64,000 nt of DNA from Anthopleura xanthogrammica (GCA_964019055.1 OZ025207.1:2397001-2461000), one strand, 5' to 3'. Shown: positions 42,378 to 52,047, counted from the stretch's first letter. Translations and numbers: made by a program. The notes: a model not told the origin generated them from the letters alone.

Positions 42378-43718
42378 GTGTGGCGCCCAGCAAAATCCTG
42401 TCGAGAATGTCGCTACCCAAATGACAACTGCGCGAAGTTCTGCCAGCAATGTGGGAGCGGCCAAGGCGCTCAGGATTCCGGGGTTTTTCCCTCTCAGGCT
42501 AAAAGAGTAAAATTAGACCTACAGTTTATAGATGAACGGATCAATAACCTCAAGAAAATAAGGTTGTCCACAAGCTATGGGAAACAAAAATCGCATCTAG
42601 AGTCGGAAGTGGCACAATTTCTTAGCGCATTGGATCCCCCCAAGACCCTTCTCTCATGTGTCCCCATCGATATAGTAAGATTCCTTGTTTGGAAGGATCA
42701 GAAAGGGAGAACAAAGGTCCATGCTAGTGAGTGTAGTTTCATAGGTTCTAAAGACCGTGGCCTTTGTAACTGCCCTCATCGATTGGCGGCGGGTACGGTT
42801 GACTCCACTATTGGGAAGTTGCATGCTATATTTAATAGTATGGAGCGATCAGGGGAATGGGACGACCGTTTGGGTTGGGGAAACCCCGCCACCCATCACT
42901 CGGTAAAGCAGTATCTCCAGTCCATCAAGGCAGAGCAAGCCGGTGCTAGAGTCACCCCAAAGCAGGCTACACCCGTTCTTTTTGGAAAATTCCAAAAGCT
43001 TCTCTTCCATCTGCGTTCAATGCTTATATCTCCCTCCACATCACCAATTGATCAGTACATACATGCCCGCGACTTAGCGTTTTTCACCCTGGAGTTCTTT
43101 ACTGGGCAAAGGGCTACCGATTTAGGGAGATTAGGAACAGTGGATATTCTCCAAAACCCCGATGGAAAGAGTCTTTTGGTCCACCAAAGGGTGGGCAAAA
43201 CCATTACGGGAGGTGCATCTAGAACGTTTGCGATAAGACAATGTTTGGACCCTTCCCTCTGCCCAGTCCGAAACCTGCAATTCTACAGGGAACTTTCTAA
43301 GGCTTTGGGACTTAATTTGGCACCAGGTTTTCTGTTTAGGACAACCAAACGTACGTCGGTAACTAGCTCGCCTTTTTTGGCCTCGGCTGCACAGGCGCGC
43401 CTGGTCACATATCTAAAGTCACTCAATATCTACGACAAAGAATCTGTCCACGGTTTCCGGGGTGGCACAGCAGTCCTCCTTAGCCTTTTGGGAGCATCAA
43501 AGGAGGAAATTGCTGGACACATCGGTTGGCGCTCCATTGGCATGGTGGACCATTACGCACAGGTCGATAAGGTTCTCGCCGCAGATGTCGATACTGACCC
43601 TGCTGAAAGGCTCAGTGCTAGCATGTTGCCCAGGGACGGCGCAACTCCAGCCGGTGTCCTAGGCAACAAGTTTCGGGACTTGAACAACTTAACTGGGTTC
43701 ACTCCGTTCTTCTACTAA
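42378..43718 (+). CDS. Tyrosine recombinase of the 37.8-kb retrotransposon
   Basis: 446 residues from MWRPAKSCRECRYPNDNC. The N-terminus carries a small zinc ribbon (CRECRYPNDNC, then CQQCG), unusual for a recombinase, followed by a nuclear-localisation-like KRVK and a core-binding domain with a second cysteine/histidine cluster (CSFIGSKDRGLCNCPHR). Catalytic motifs: FTGQRATDLGRL (first arginine), HGFRGGTAV (H-x-x-R), GHIGWRS and MVDHYAQVD (candidate tyrosine). It starts just after a ctatag acceptor at 42366, so it may also be spliced. It is presumed to insert the circular copy, using the ACT core. Intact. Confidence 0.88.
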   Translation: MWRPAKSCRECRYPNDNCAKFCQQCGSGQGAQDSGVFPSQAKRVKLDLQFIDERINNLKKIRLSTSYGKQKSHLESEVAQFLSALDPPKTLLSCVPIDIVRFLVWKDQKGRTKVHASECSFIGSKDRGLCNCPHRLAAGTVDSTIGKLHAIFNSMERSGEWDDRLGWGNPATHHSVKQYLQSIKAEQAGARVTPKQATPVLFGKFQKLLFHLRSMLISPSTSPIDQYIHARDLAFFTLEFFTGQRATDLGRLGTVDILQNPDGKSLLVHQRVGKTITGGASRTFAIRQCLDPSLCPVRNLQFYRELSKALGLNLAPGFLFRTTKRTSVTSSPFLASAAQARLVTYLKSLNIYDKESVHGFRGGTAVLLSLLGASKEEIAGHIGWRSIGMVDHYAQVDKVLAADVDTDPAERLSASMLPRDGATPAGVLGNKFRDLNNLTGFTPFFY

Positions 43719-43847
43719 TATCCTTGAGTCTTGGGGAGGGTTTAAGTTACGGGAAAAGGGAGCAACCCCTTGGAGGTTTAGTTACGGGTCTGAGGATTTG
43801 GGGTTGGAAGGTCATGGTACAACTTTAGTGACTTGGTCCTGGCGGTA

Positions 43848-43919
43848 GGAATCCCTTTTCCCGTAACTCATCTCTTCCATATGCCTAAGTTGAGCAGAGT
43901 GCAGTTAGAATAGAATACT
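43848..43919 (+). repeat. Split direct repeat B1
   Basis: Starts ggaatcccttttcccgtaac and ends tagaatact; partner of 44140-44211 with two substitutions. Confidence 0.93.
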
Positions 43920-43990
43920 ATTCTAAATGCAGTCATGCGTAACAGTATAAATGTATGAGATCTGAATAACTCGTGGTCAGTTGGTTAAGC
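43917..43990 (+). repeat. Split direct repeat A2
   Basis: Partner of A1, sharing the ACT core with B1. Confidence 0.93.
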
Positions 43991-44139
43991 GGGACGCCGC
44001 AGGTAGTTGAGAGGTCGGCTTGCATGTCAACCGCATTAACTCTTCGCATATCTTATTGTTTAGGTATGGGGCAATTTTTCATCCCACCCTTTCCCACCCT
44101 ATAACGTTTCCTTCACTGCCTATCTCTCCTTTGGCTTAC

Positions 44140-44211
44140 GGAATCCCTTTTCCCGTAACTCATCTCTTCCGTATGCCTAAGTTGCGCAGAGTGCAGTTAG
44201 AATAGAATACT
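44140..44211 (+). repeat. Split direct repeat B2, right end
   Basis: Partner of B1. Ends with ACT, followed directly by the resumed host repeat. Confidence 0.93.
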
Positions 44212-44430
44212 AGTTCATGGAAAGTATGGACTGAAAGGCGAAAAGGAGGCTGTCAGAGCGCAGCCTCACCATGCTTTTAAAGCGCAAAATCGGGGAGCCG
44301 TCAAGACGCCCAAGGCCAACTGGAGGTCCCGAATGGGCAGTGAGAGCATAAAGGTTCTTAAAAAAATCATGTATGACATGTATTGCAAATCAGTATGTAC
44401 TACTACAATATGTAATGAAGTACAGCTTAC
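44209..44430 (+). repeat. Interspersed repeat copy 2, right half
   Basis: Resumes at actagttcatgg, matching 7080-7277 of copy 1, with a stop codon in place of one residue after FMESMD. Joining 37797 to 44212 restores the order seen in copy 1, which proves the intervening 6.4 kb is an insertion. Confidence 0.9.
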
Positions 44431-44644
44431 AGCAGTATGAAAGAAAATCTAAAAAAGAATCCTACATGCCAAAGATATTGACAACTAAATATATATAATT
44501 TTCTTTCACAAATTGTCACAACAAAACTTTAAATGCGCTATTTCACTCACAGAACTAGCATTTTCAATTGTAGTTATCAAATTCTTTATTCTTAATCGTC
44601 AAGAAAAGGAAATACAAAATGTTTCAGCATGATTTATGTCTTTT

Positions 44645-44990
44645 TATCACATATATGGTCAGGGCATTTTGCATAGATATGCCAGGCATAAATCACATAT
44701 ATACGGTCAGGGCAAATAAAGGGTATATGAAAGGCAAAAATCACATATACGGTCAGGGCATATCGCATGGTATATGTAAGACAAAAATCACATATACGGT
44801 CAGGGCATATCGCATGGTATATGCAAGGTATAAATCACATATACGGTCAGGGCAGATCGCATGGTATATGTAAGGCATAAATCACATATACGGTCAGGGC
44901 AAATACAGGGTATGTGTAAGGCATAAATCACATATACGGTCAGGGCAAATACAGGGTATATGTAAGGCATAAATCACATATACGGCCTGG
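44645..44990. repeat. Minisatellite, 46-48-bp period, about 8 copies
   Basis: The word ggtcagggc recurs at 44657, 44705, 44751, 44798, 44845, 44892 and 44938, with a diverged copy at 44984. Units start ataaatcacatatacggtca and contain a variable gcatggtatatgtaagg part. Confidence 0.93.
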
Positions 44991-45276
44991 GAAAATACGT
45001 GCACATATCAAATGAGCATTCACATTTACTACCGGGTAAATGTATGGACGATTTTATATCTGCTATATATTTGCCTTTGGGGATTTTAATGGGCCATACA
45101 GACTTTGCCATCTGTGCCCATCGGATAAATGTGTAGGTACATACCATATGCAATCATTGGGCAAATAATGTTTACTATTAGTCAAATATCATATTTGACC
45201 CTGTATTTGCCTATATGTTTGCCTACATGACAAATCCATTATTTAGTAAAGTGTGGGATCAAGGATCATCATCTTT

Positions 45277-45465
45277 ACAGAGGCCACTCTTTTCGAAGGG
45301 GGGACTTCCTGGGCCTTTAACGTGGGTATTCTGGGGGAGCTTATACAGATATTTAGGGACTGGTCTTCGGACGCCTACAACAGATATCTAGATTTGTCTC
45401 TGGATTCCAAGTTTTTGTTAGCCGAATGCATGAAGGCCTCATTAGAGCCTTTTGTTACAGTTTAG
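45277..45465 (+). pseudogene. C-terminal relic of another tyrosine recombinase
   Basis: Encodes GGTSWAFNVGILGELIQIFR, then DWSSDAYNRYLDLSLDSKFL and a short tail. The D-W-S-S-D-x-Y-x-x-Y-L block matches the tryptophan-to-tyrosine end of DIRS-like recombinases, as in the copy at 2837-4467. The preceding H-x-x-R box is degraded to ATLFEGG and nothing is left upstream. Confidence 0.6.
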
Positions 45466-45471
45466 TTTAGC

Positions 45472-45594
45472 AGCGAAGAAGCTCAGTTTTGGGGGCTGCT
45501 TGGTGGCCAGAGAGGTTTATATTACTGATTTGTAGACATTTTACGGGTTTTCTTGAATAAACCTCTCTCTGTACCGAAAACTGAGTAGCTTGTC
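45472..45594. repeat. Nested inverted repeat after the recombinase relic
   Basis: The outer arms agcgaagaagctcagttttg and the complement of ccgaaaactgagtagcttgtcgct pair imperfectly; inner arms cagagaggtttata and ataaacctctctctg pair almost perfectly. The block can fold into one long hairpin and includes AATAAA. Possibly the terminal repeat of the recombinase element. Confidence 0.75.
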
Positions 45595-45837
45595 GCTATA
45601 TGGATGTACATATTTGTCTTATTGTACTGTTCTTGTTCATGTTAAGGATTACTAGTCTTTCCGGGAGAATAATGCATTAATACTCTCATGGTTGTGAAGT
45701 TAATAAATAGATAAAATAAATAAATACTCCCTTCATATTAGAACAAGCTCCTGATACAAGAATGTCTGAAGAGAGTGGTCTCAGAGCAACAACAGAATGA
45801 AGATGGCAACATTGTTGATGACATCAACTAACAAATC

Positions 45838-46161
45838 ATGGATATTGAGAAGAAACACTACAGAATCTGTGGAACAGAGATGCCAAAGCAGAAAAGAATT
45901 TGCGTTAACAAAGCCTGCAAAGCAAACCTGAAGAGTGTAGAAAATAAGCTGTCTGGTGAGGATGTTCTGGGGACAGCTATAATTAAACCCTCCAGACAGT
46001 TTAGCTATATCGTTAGAGAGGAACAGGAGGTATCAATGGATGATGGTGAAGTGAAGTGTAAATCTACAACAGCTTATCAAGAATGCAAGGTTGAGTGGGG
46101 TCATGTAAAAATAGGAAATCCAGAAGGTGTCAAGATCACCATGTCTGATCTAGTCTCACAA
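45838..46161 (+). pseudogene. Fragment of a repeated zinc-ribbon protein
   Basis: Starts MDIEKKHYRICGTEMPKQKR and has cysteines in a ribbon-like layout (CGTEMPKQKRICVNKACK), then GEDVLGTAIIKPSRQFSYIV and an acidic part. It resembles the N-terminal half of large repeated cnidarian proteins that I also see as a C-terminal piece at 52270-52745. It fuses at about 46162 to a LINE fragment, so it is truncated. Confidence 0.4.
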
Positions 46162-46390
46162 GATGTATTATGAAGAGCGATGCAAATTATTAAATTGGAA
46201 TACCCTTGAATATAGGAGGGAATACCTGTCGCTAATAGAATGCTATAAGATAGTGTTTGGGCTAAATGGCTTAGATTTTGATAAATACTTTGCGTTTTGT
46301 AAAAGTAAGAGCACTAGAGCTAATCATCAATACAAGATCCAAACTAAATCGGCAAGAATCAACTGCCTTAAGTATTCTATTCACACTGCA
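46162..46390 (+). pseudogene. 3' fragment of a non-LTR reverse transcriptase
   Basis: The frame encodes LLNWNTLEYRREYLSLIECY, then FGLNGLDFDKYFAFCKSKST and INCLKYSI. This is the post-RT region of jockey/CR1-type LINEs (R-R-x-Y/F-L-S-L-x-E-C-Y-K-I). The last exon-like end is missing and the reading continues into unrelated sequence. Confidence 0.6.
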
Positions 46391-46440
46391 TCAATTAGAG
46401 CAGCGCATATAAGACCACGAGTTATGAATATATTATTCAC

Positions 46441-47206
46441 TTGGCTCAACTGCAGAACCGAACATACGTATCGAGCAACAACTACAACTGGAGGACTGGT
46501 TCGAGCGTTGAAGGAGTGAGGCACGAAGTTGAAGAGCTCCCGATAAATTACTTGAATTATGCCAATTTCCCTCCACTAAGAATGTTATCAGCAAACTTTT
46601 CGAAAAGAAAAGCTAGAGGAAGTTCAGACTCCACAAGTTCAATGGATTCTGAGACAATGTCTCCAGAAATGAAGAAGCAGAAAGAGCAAACGCCTACCGG
46701 CAAAGAGAAAGCCACCACAGACGAAGTTCTATTTGCTCTAGATTTTGCGCAGAAATTTGCTTCGAAAATTTACTTCATCATGGAGAAACTAGGTAAACTT
46801 GACAATATAGAAACCCAGCTTAATTCACTTCAAGATTCCGTTAACCAAACTAATGTCACTGTGCAGAAGATGCAGCAAGAAATCAGTACGCTTAAACTCG
46901 AAACAGCAAAGACAGCGAACAAAACCAACGATCTAGAGAAGAGTCTGAACTTTTTTGGCAAGACCATAGACGAAGAGAAGCAGAAAGTAGAAGAAATAAA
47001 CGAATCGTACAAAGAAGAAATATCCAAGCTTAATCTGCAACTTCTCAAACATGAAATATATATCCGCCGTGAAAACCTCCGTTTCTATGGTATACCAGAG
47101 AGCAACGACGAGAATGCCGAGAATACCTTATATGATTTCATTGAAAACCAACTTAAGGTTGGTCACTCAAATGGCATAGAATTTCAAATTTCAAAGAATT
47201 TCATCT
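46441..47206 (+). CDS. LINE ORF1-type coiled-coil protein (Tx1/L1-like), truncated
   Basis: Long coiled coil (about residues 90-200; e.g. KLGKLDNIETQLNSLQDSVN) leading into the L1-type ORF1 signature IYIRRENLRFYGIPE, the start of the RNA-binding domain. The protein ends soon after (HSNGIEFQISKNFI), where family members continue. It would bind LINE RNA. Start choice is uncertain: the internal methionine MLSANFSKRKARGSSDSTSS may be the true start. ORF2 remnants follow on the same strand. Confidence 0.65.
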
Positions 47207-47420
47207 AAGTGCGTTTATATGCTAGGCCTTTTCCGTAATAGCTCAACAGTGTTTTCTGGCTATGTTTTGATATGTTTATATACATTGTATTTGTTTGCGT
47301 GTCGTAAAATGTTAATATTTATTTCTGTTTTTGGAGATTTTCTTTATTCTGATGAAAAGGGAGTTTGTTCAATCACCATTATTTTATTGCTAATCTTTTT
47401 TCTTTTTTGGAATGAGCCAG

Positions 47421-47671
47421 AATAATGTCCAATTTAAAATGCTATCCTTAAACGTACGAGGGATACGTAACTTTGAAAAACGAAAATGTTTGTTTAACTG
47501 GTTGAATAAGCAAAAGGCAGATATCAAAGTAGTTTAACAAACTTAAAATTGTCCTATGTTGCCTTCTTAAATAAAATTAAAATGATTTATCATATTGAGT
47601 TAAGGATAGCTACTGAAAAAGAAAAACTAGAATTTCATTATAATAAATGGAACAAACTCCTTGAATTTTTT
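47421..47671 (+). pseudogene. LINE ORF2 with a large internal deletion
   Basis: 47421 on encodes MSQNNVQFKMLSLNVRGIRN, the start of an AP endonuclease of a Tx1/L1-type ORF2. At about 47527 it jumps directly to the last 45 residues of ORF2 (ending FHYNKWNKLLEFF), followed by a 3' UTR and poly-A at 47803-47819. Almost all of the endonuclease and the RT is gone. Confidence 0.65.
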
Positions 47672-47957
47672 TGAATTTATTCAAAAATTTTTTTCTTTTC
47701 TTTTATTTAATTTTTCTCGTTAACTGTAAGTGTGTTGTTTAACTTTACATGTATACCCGTATGTCATTGTAATATACATCTTATTTGCTTAATAAAAAAT
47801 TGTAAAAAAAAAAAAAAAACTACAAGAGTTCTCAAATTCAACTACTTCTTCGTGGAGACTGGGGCGAGCTATGTTCGAGTGAGGACGTGTCGAGTTGTGC
47901 TCCCAACCCAAAATCTTAAAATTTATCGTGAATGGCTGATCTTTTTGGTGGAAATCA

Positions 47958-48462
47958 ATCAAATCAAACTCTTCGACCTCATCAGAAGAAAGTTCATCTA
48001 AATCACCACTTCAAAAGAAAAGCAGGAACATCGGTAAAGAAGACGATGACATTCTGACAGCACTCGATATGGCCGAAGGTTTGAGTACAAAACTTGAAAC
48101 AATTCTGGCTAAACTTTCAAAGTTGGATGATATCTGTCAATCCGTGCAGAAGATTGAATCATCCCTGTCCATATTAGAAGAAAGAACTAAACATTTGGAA
48201 ATTGTACAAGATGGCACGACCAGAAAGATAGAAGATCTAAAAGAAAGTAATAACTTTCTGGAAAGCCAAATACAATCGGGAATCAAAAAAGCTAAAGATG
48301 ACATCCAAGAAACGAATAACAAGATCAAGGAAATGTCCGAAAAGAAACAAGAAGTGGAGGGTAAGCTGAAGAAATATGAAGAAGAAATAGCTAATCTAAA
48401 GACGAAAGATCTTTATATGGAAGCTTACTCAAGGCGGGAAAATATTAAGTTTATAAACGTAT
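47958..48462 (+). pseudogene. Second Tx1-like ORF1 fragment
   Basis: Encodes a coiled coil (MAEGLSTKLETILAKLSKLD, then many lysine/glutamate heptads) and YMEAYSRRENIKF, the ORF1 signature. It is cut at about 48462, where sequence from a minus-strand LINE begins. Poly-A at 47803-47819 upstream belongs to the preceding LINE, so this is a tail-to-head neighbour of the same class. Confidence 0.6.
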
Positions 48463-49716
48463 ATATAGGGTTCTTTTTGCGTGTTACAGATAGAACTTCA
48501 CATTTAGTTGTGTTAAAGTGTAGTTTCCAATCTTCGCTCCAGCTTTTTAGATTGTCCATTTCATCTTGTAGAGAGGTACAATCGTCCGGGCAGGCTATGA
48601 CTTTAGAACACTTGGAATCATCAGCAAAAAGTGCCAAGGTGTTGTCAACAAATGAAGGTAGATCATTTACATAAAGTAGAAAAAGAAGTGGCCCAATTAT
48701 ACTCCCCTGGGGAACTCCTGATAACACTGGAAGACTGCTTGATGTCGCACCCTGTACAATACAGCACTGATTACGATCTGACAAGTAGCTCTCAAACCAT
48801 CACAACAGCGACTCAGATATTCCATAGTGAGAGAGTTTAAAGATTAGTCTGTTGTAGGAGACGCTATCAAAAGCTTTAGCAAGATCTAAATAGGTGATAT
48901 CCGTCTGCATACCTTTGTCCAAATCTTGACCAACACGATGGTAGAAAGAAAGCAACTGTGTAATCATAGATCGTCCTTTTAAGAAGCCGTGTTGACAGTT
49001 AGAAAATGAATTGGTGAGATGAGCTTTCACATGATTGAAGATACAACGCTCAAGAACTTTAGAAGTAATACAAAGTAATGATATCGGGCGATAATTTGAA
49101 ACATTTTCTCTTTTACCTTTCTTAAAGACGAGAAAAGCCAAGGAAATTTTCAATTCTTTAGGTACAATGCCTTGAGAAAGGGACAGGTTGAACAGATTAC
49201 ATAGTGTTGGTGCTAGCTCATCTGAGCATTCCTTGAGAATAAATGATGGCAACTTGTCTGGTCCAGGAGCTTTATGAGGATTAATCGATTTAAGCACTTC
49301 TAATACCTCCTTCACATTGATAATGATTGTTTCCATTAATGGGATGTTCTCGCTAATTCGTAATGTTAATGGTGGCTCATCATCATCTTTGGTGAACGTA
49401 GAAAAAAAGCACTTGTTGAACACTTCAGCCTTATGAACATCAGATGTAAAACACCTGTTGTTATAAGAAACTCTTGCTGAAATAGAATCAGTCTTTGTTT
49501 TACTGCGAAAAAATGACCAGAAACGCTTTGGGTTTTCTTTTAAAGCTTCGCCCAACGACTTTGTGTATTCTTTATATTTTTGGTCTATCAAGTATTTGAG
49601 GTCCCTTCGAAGACCTCTAAATTTGTCCCACAAAGTGGAGCTGGTTGATTTCTTTGCGACACGACGAGCCGTTTCTTTTCTTTTGAGGAGATGGATAACC
49701 TCGCCATCAATCTATG
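48462..49716 (-). pseudogene. CR1/jockey-like LINE: reverse transcriptase part
   Basis: Minus-strand frames 49633-48800 and 48784-48462. Motifs in order: linker helix GEVIHLLKRKETARRVAKKS, then NPHKAPGPDKLPSFILK, RPISLLCITSKVLER, QHGFLKGRSMITQLL, YLDLAKAFDSV, GVPQGSIIGPLLFLLYVNDL and LFADDSKC (the F-A-D-D catalytic box). A frameshift lies at about 48790. The 3' end after the RT is missing at 48462, which is unusual because LINEs are normally truncated at the 5' end. The endonuclease half lies at 50977-52047. Confidence 0.82.
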
Positions 49717-50976
49717 CGCTCCAGCGTTGCGAAGTTGACCCCAAACTCCACCTCCGCTTTCAGCAGGTAGACCGGGCTGTACGCTCTTGACCTGTACTTG
49801 CAGGCGGCAAACCTGCATGGCAAAAAAGTCGATTCATCCATCAGTCAGTCAGTCGGTGGTCCCGATCAGTATGCTGACCTGTGTCGCGCCTTACCTGCAG
49901 CTCAACAGCCTTGAAAGGCTCAGCCCCACGCCCTCGATGGCCTGCCGGCTTATGTTGCAGGCCACGTCGCTCACCGCCATTCTCCTCAGGCAGAGGTTGC
50001 TGGCTCTCGAGCAGGCGATCACGTTTCCTGGGAGGAAGCCACCGTGCTCCTCGGCGATCAGCCTCCTCGGGAACCCGTGGGTGAACTGCACCGAAGCGTC
50101 GCTCCACTTTGGTGCTGACCAGATCGCCACGTTCCTGAATCTGTCGAAGAGATAACACACACATCCCCGCACGTTAAAAACAAAAAACAAACAACAAACA
50201 ACGAACAACGAACAATTCCAGCACTTGCCGTGCGTCGTGCATGCTACTGACCTGTCGAGCCGAACCTCCTGGAGGTTTTCATCCAGGGAGGCGACCCCCG
50301 AGGCGAGCATCGGTGCCAGGGCCGTCCCTTCCTGGTCGAAGAGACCGCGAAGGGACAGCGGTGCCCCGCGCGGCTCCTGCGACGAGGATGGCTGGGCCAT
50401 GCGCTCCACCCTTTCCCACCTGGCCGTCTTCTGCCTCAGGTACCGTACAGCTTCTGCAGCATCGCGGAAGACGACCGGTTCGTCTTCGTCGTCTTCGGGA
50501 GCTGACCTGTCGGGCGCCAGGCTTCGGGGCAGGCGCAACTGGTCCAACACTGCCAGGTCGAAGTTGAAGACCAGCGGCTCCTCCCTCGACCGCGCATAGG
50601 CAAGCGGGAAGTAAGGAGACACTCCTCTGCCCTCCAGCAGCCCGTCCAAGGCCGCATAGTTAAGCGTGGACTCTGTGCAAAAAGGAGAAAAGCAAAGATT
50701 TGCTTGGTTGGTTGGACAGGCTACAGCAAAATGATCCAGCATACAACAATTGATTGATTGATCTTATCTTACTCATACATTTATTTTACTCGGTAAGTAT
50801 TGTTCATGAAGCATTGACACGCCTTACATTAGAAAACCAGACAGCTGCTGTTCAAGATTTATTGAATAAGTTCAAGATCCTAGCTTTGGATGACTTTTAA
50901 GATTCGAAATAACCTCTCATCAAGTCACGAGTTTGGTATTGCTAATGAGTTGTTTCATCGCGAAATTAAAAACATT
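49650..50976. other. Insert region splitting the CR1-like LINE
   Basis: Between the endonuclease end (about 50977) and the RT start (about 49716). Contains the GC-rich gene fragment and, at 50788-50880, a short plus-strand open frame (ALTRLTLENQTAAVQDLLNK) ending in TAA. Boundaries show no inverted repeats or clear duplication. Confidence 0.5.
49717..50672 (-). CDS. GC-rich three-exon gene fragment inside the LINE
   Basis: Minus-strand exons 50672-50252, 50140-49895 and 49812-49717, each with gt/ag borders (acceptors have pyrimidine tracts) and all joining in phase. The piece reads NYAALDGLLEGRGVSPYFPL, then VFNFDLAVLDQLRLPRSLAP, then acidic linker, VAIWSAPKWSDASVQFTHGF, GGFLPGNVIACSRASNLCLR and YSPVYLLKAEVEFGVNFATL. 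It is strikingly GC-rich compared with the window. No domain recognised. It breaks off where LINE sequence resumes at 49716. Introns rule out a simple retrocopy; DNA-level capture is likelier. It could be a host gene, an element gene or foreign DNA. Confidence 0.6.
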
Positions 50977-52047
50977 CATGTTTGTAAACGATCTTGCTTT
51001 GACTTTGGGTACATGAATATCAATGATTTTAAGAAGTTCATTCTTCCAGGCATTCCAAGAGACATCTACATTACAGATAGCAGAGATCTCCATTAAACTA
51101 GTAGACTGGCTAATGGCGCTCTTGAGTTGAGTGAAATCACAAGCTTTAAAGTTGTAAAGAAATTGCGGTCTCTTCTTCATACGACGAATCCAAACAATAA
51201 TGTCAAATCCCAACAGGTGGTGATCTGTAGAAATACCAGCACTTTCAGGGGAGATGGATTCAATGTCATCTACACGTACAGGGTCGTTAGATATTATAAG
51301 ATCCAAGATGTGACTGTTATTGTTTGTAAAATGCGTTGGGTGAGAGTTCATTTGAAACAATGAGCATTCTTTTAATCTCTCACAAAAAGCAAACGCGTCA
51401 GAACTTTCTGAATTGGTAAAACTGCAATTAGCAATCCATTCAATGCTGGGAAAGTTGAAATCACCCAAAATAATAAAGTGAATTCTTGAAATCTTGGATA
51501 CATCTTGAGTGAACTTGGAAAATTTTTCGATGAAATCATACTTGGCGTTTGGCAGTCTGTAGTAGACACTAAATAAACTCTTGGTAGACTCCTGTATAAC
51601 AATTTCAATGCATAACATTTCTAAATCAGTCTCCAAATCGTGTCTTCTTGTCGTCGAGAACTGATTTTTCACAGCCAAAAGGACACCACCACCAACTCTT
51701 GTCGTTCTATCTCTTCTAAACATGGTATAACCCTTCTCCAATATTTCACTGTCCGTAACTGAATCGTTAAGCCAAGTCTCCGTGACAGCAACCACATCGT
51801 ATTCTCCCCCATAAACAAACTTTTGAAAGTCAATAAGTTGACAAGTCTTTTCCTGATGAAACCCATCAAAGCTGAGAGTCTTGTGAAAGCTTTTGAGGCT
51901 ACGGGCATTTATTGAAATACATTTCAGATTAGGCTTCTTACAGGTACTTGATGTTTGATTATCCTTATCAAGGGAACTTCTGGTAGGGCCAGGATTTGCA
52001 GCAACATTGCAGCACAAAGCAAAAAAAGCTTCCAACGATTGATCCAC
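50977..52047 (-). pseudogene. CR1/jockey-like LINE: endonuclease part with 2A-like leader
   Basis: Minus-strand frame with SLEAFFALCCNVAANPGPT at the start; the N-P-G-P is reminiscent of 2A-like skipping peptides (D-V-E-x-N-P-G-P) found at N-termini of some CR1-like LINE proteins, here with changed residues. The AP endonuclease follows: CISINARSLKSF, VAVTETWLND, YYRLPNAKYDF, FIILGDFNFPSIEW (catalytic D-F-N) and STDHHLLGFDI (S-D-H box, here T-D-H). It ends at RSFTNMNV near 50977, where unrelated sequence and the GC-rich fragment intervene before the RT part resumes at 49716. Upstream ORF1 was not found. Confidence 0.78.

Larger units (their letters stand above)
37795..44211 (+). mobile_element. 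Tyrosine-recombinase retrotransposon with split direct repeats and introns
   Basis: Order: A1 (37795-37871), spliced gag-like ORF, RT/RNase H (40129-42294), recombinase (42378-43718), B1 (43848-43919), A2 (43917-43990), B2 (44140-44211). B1 and A2 share the trinucleotide ACT (43917-43919). The same ACT begins A1 at the left border and ends B2 at the right border, as expected when a recombinase crosses over in a 3-bp core without duplicating target. B copies differ at 2 of 72 positions; A copies differ by one substitution and a 3-bp indel, so the insertion is somewhat older than the one at 21.4 kb. ORFs look open. Confidence 0.9.

Noticed and set aside
44645..44990. Regularly spaced repeats considered as a CRISPR array
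   Set aside because: Repeat and spacer are both conserved (whole unit about 47 bp), there are no cas genes, and the context is eukaryotic; it is a minisatellite.
50225..50599. Plus-strand GC-rich ORFs
   Set aside because: Antisense shadows of the better supported three-exon minus-strand reading, which has consistent splice sites and phase.
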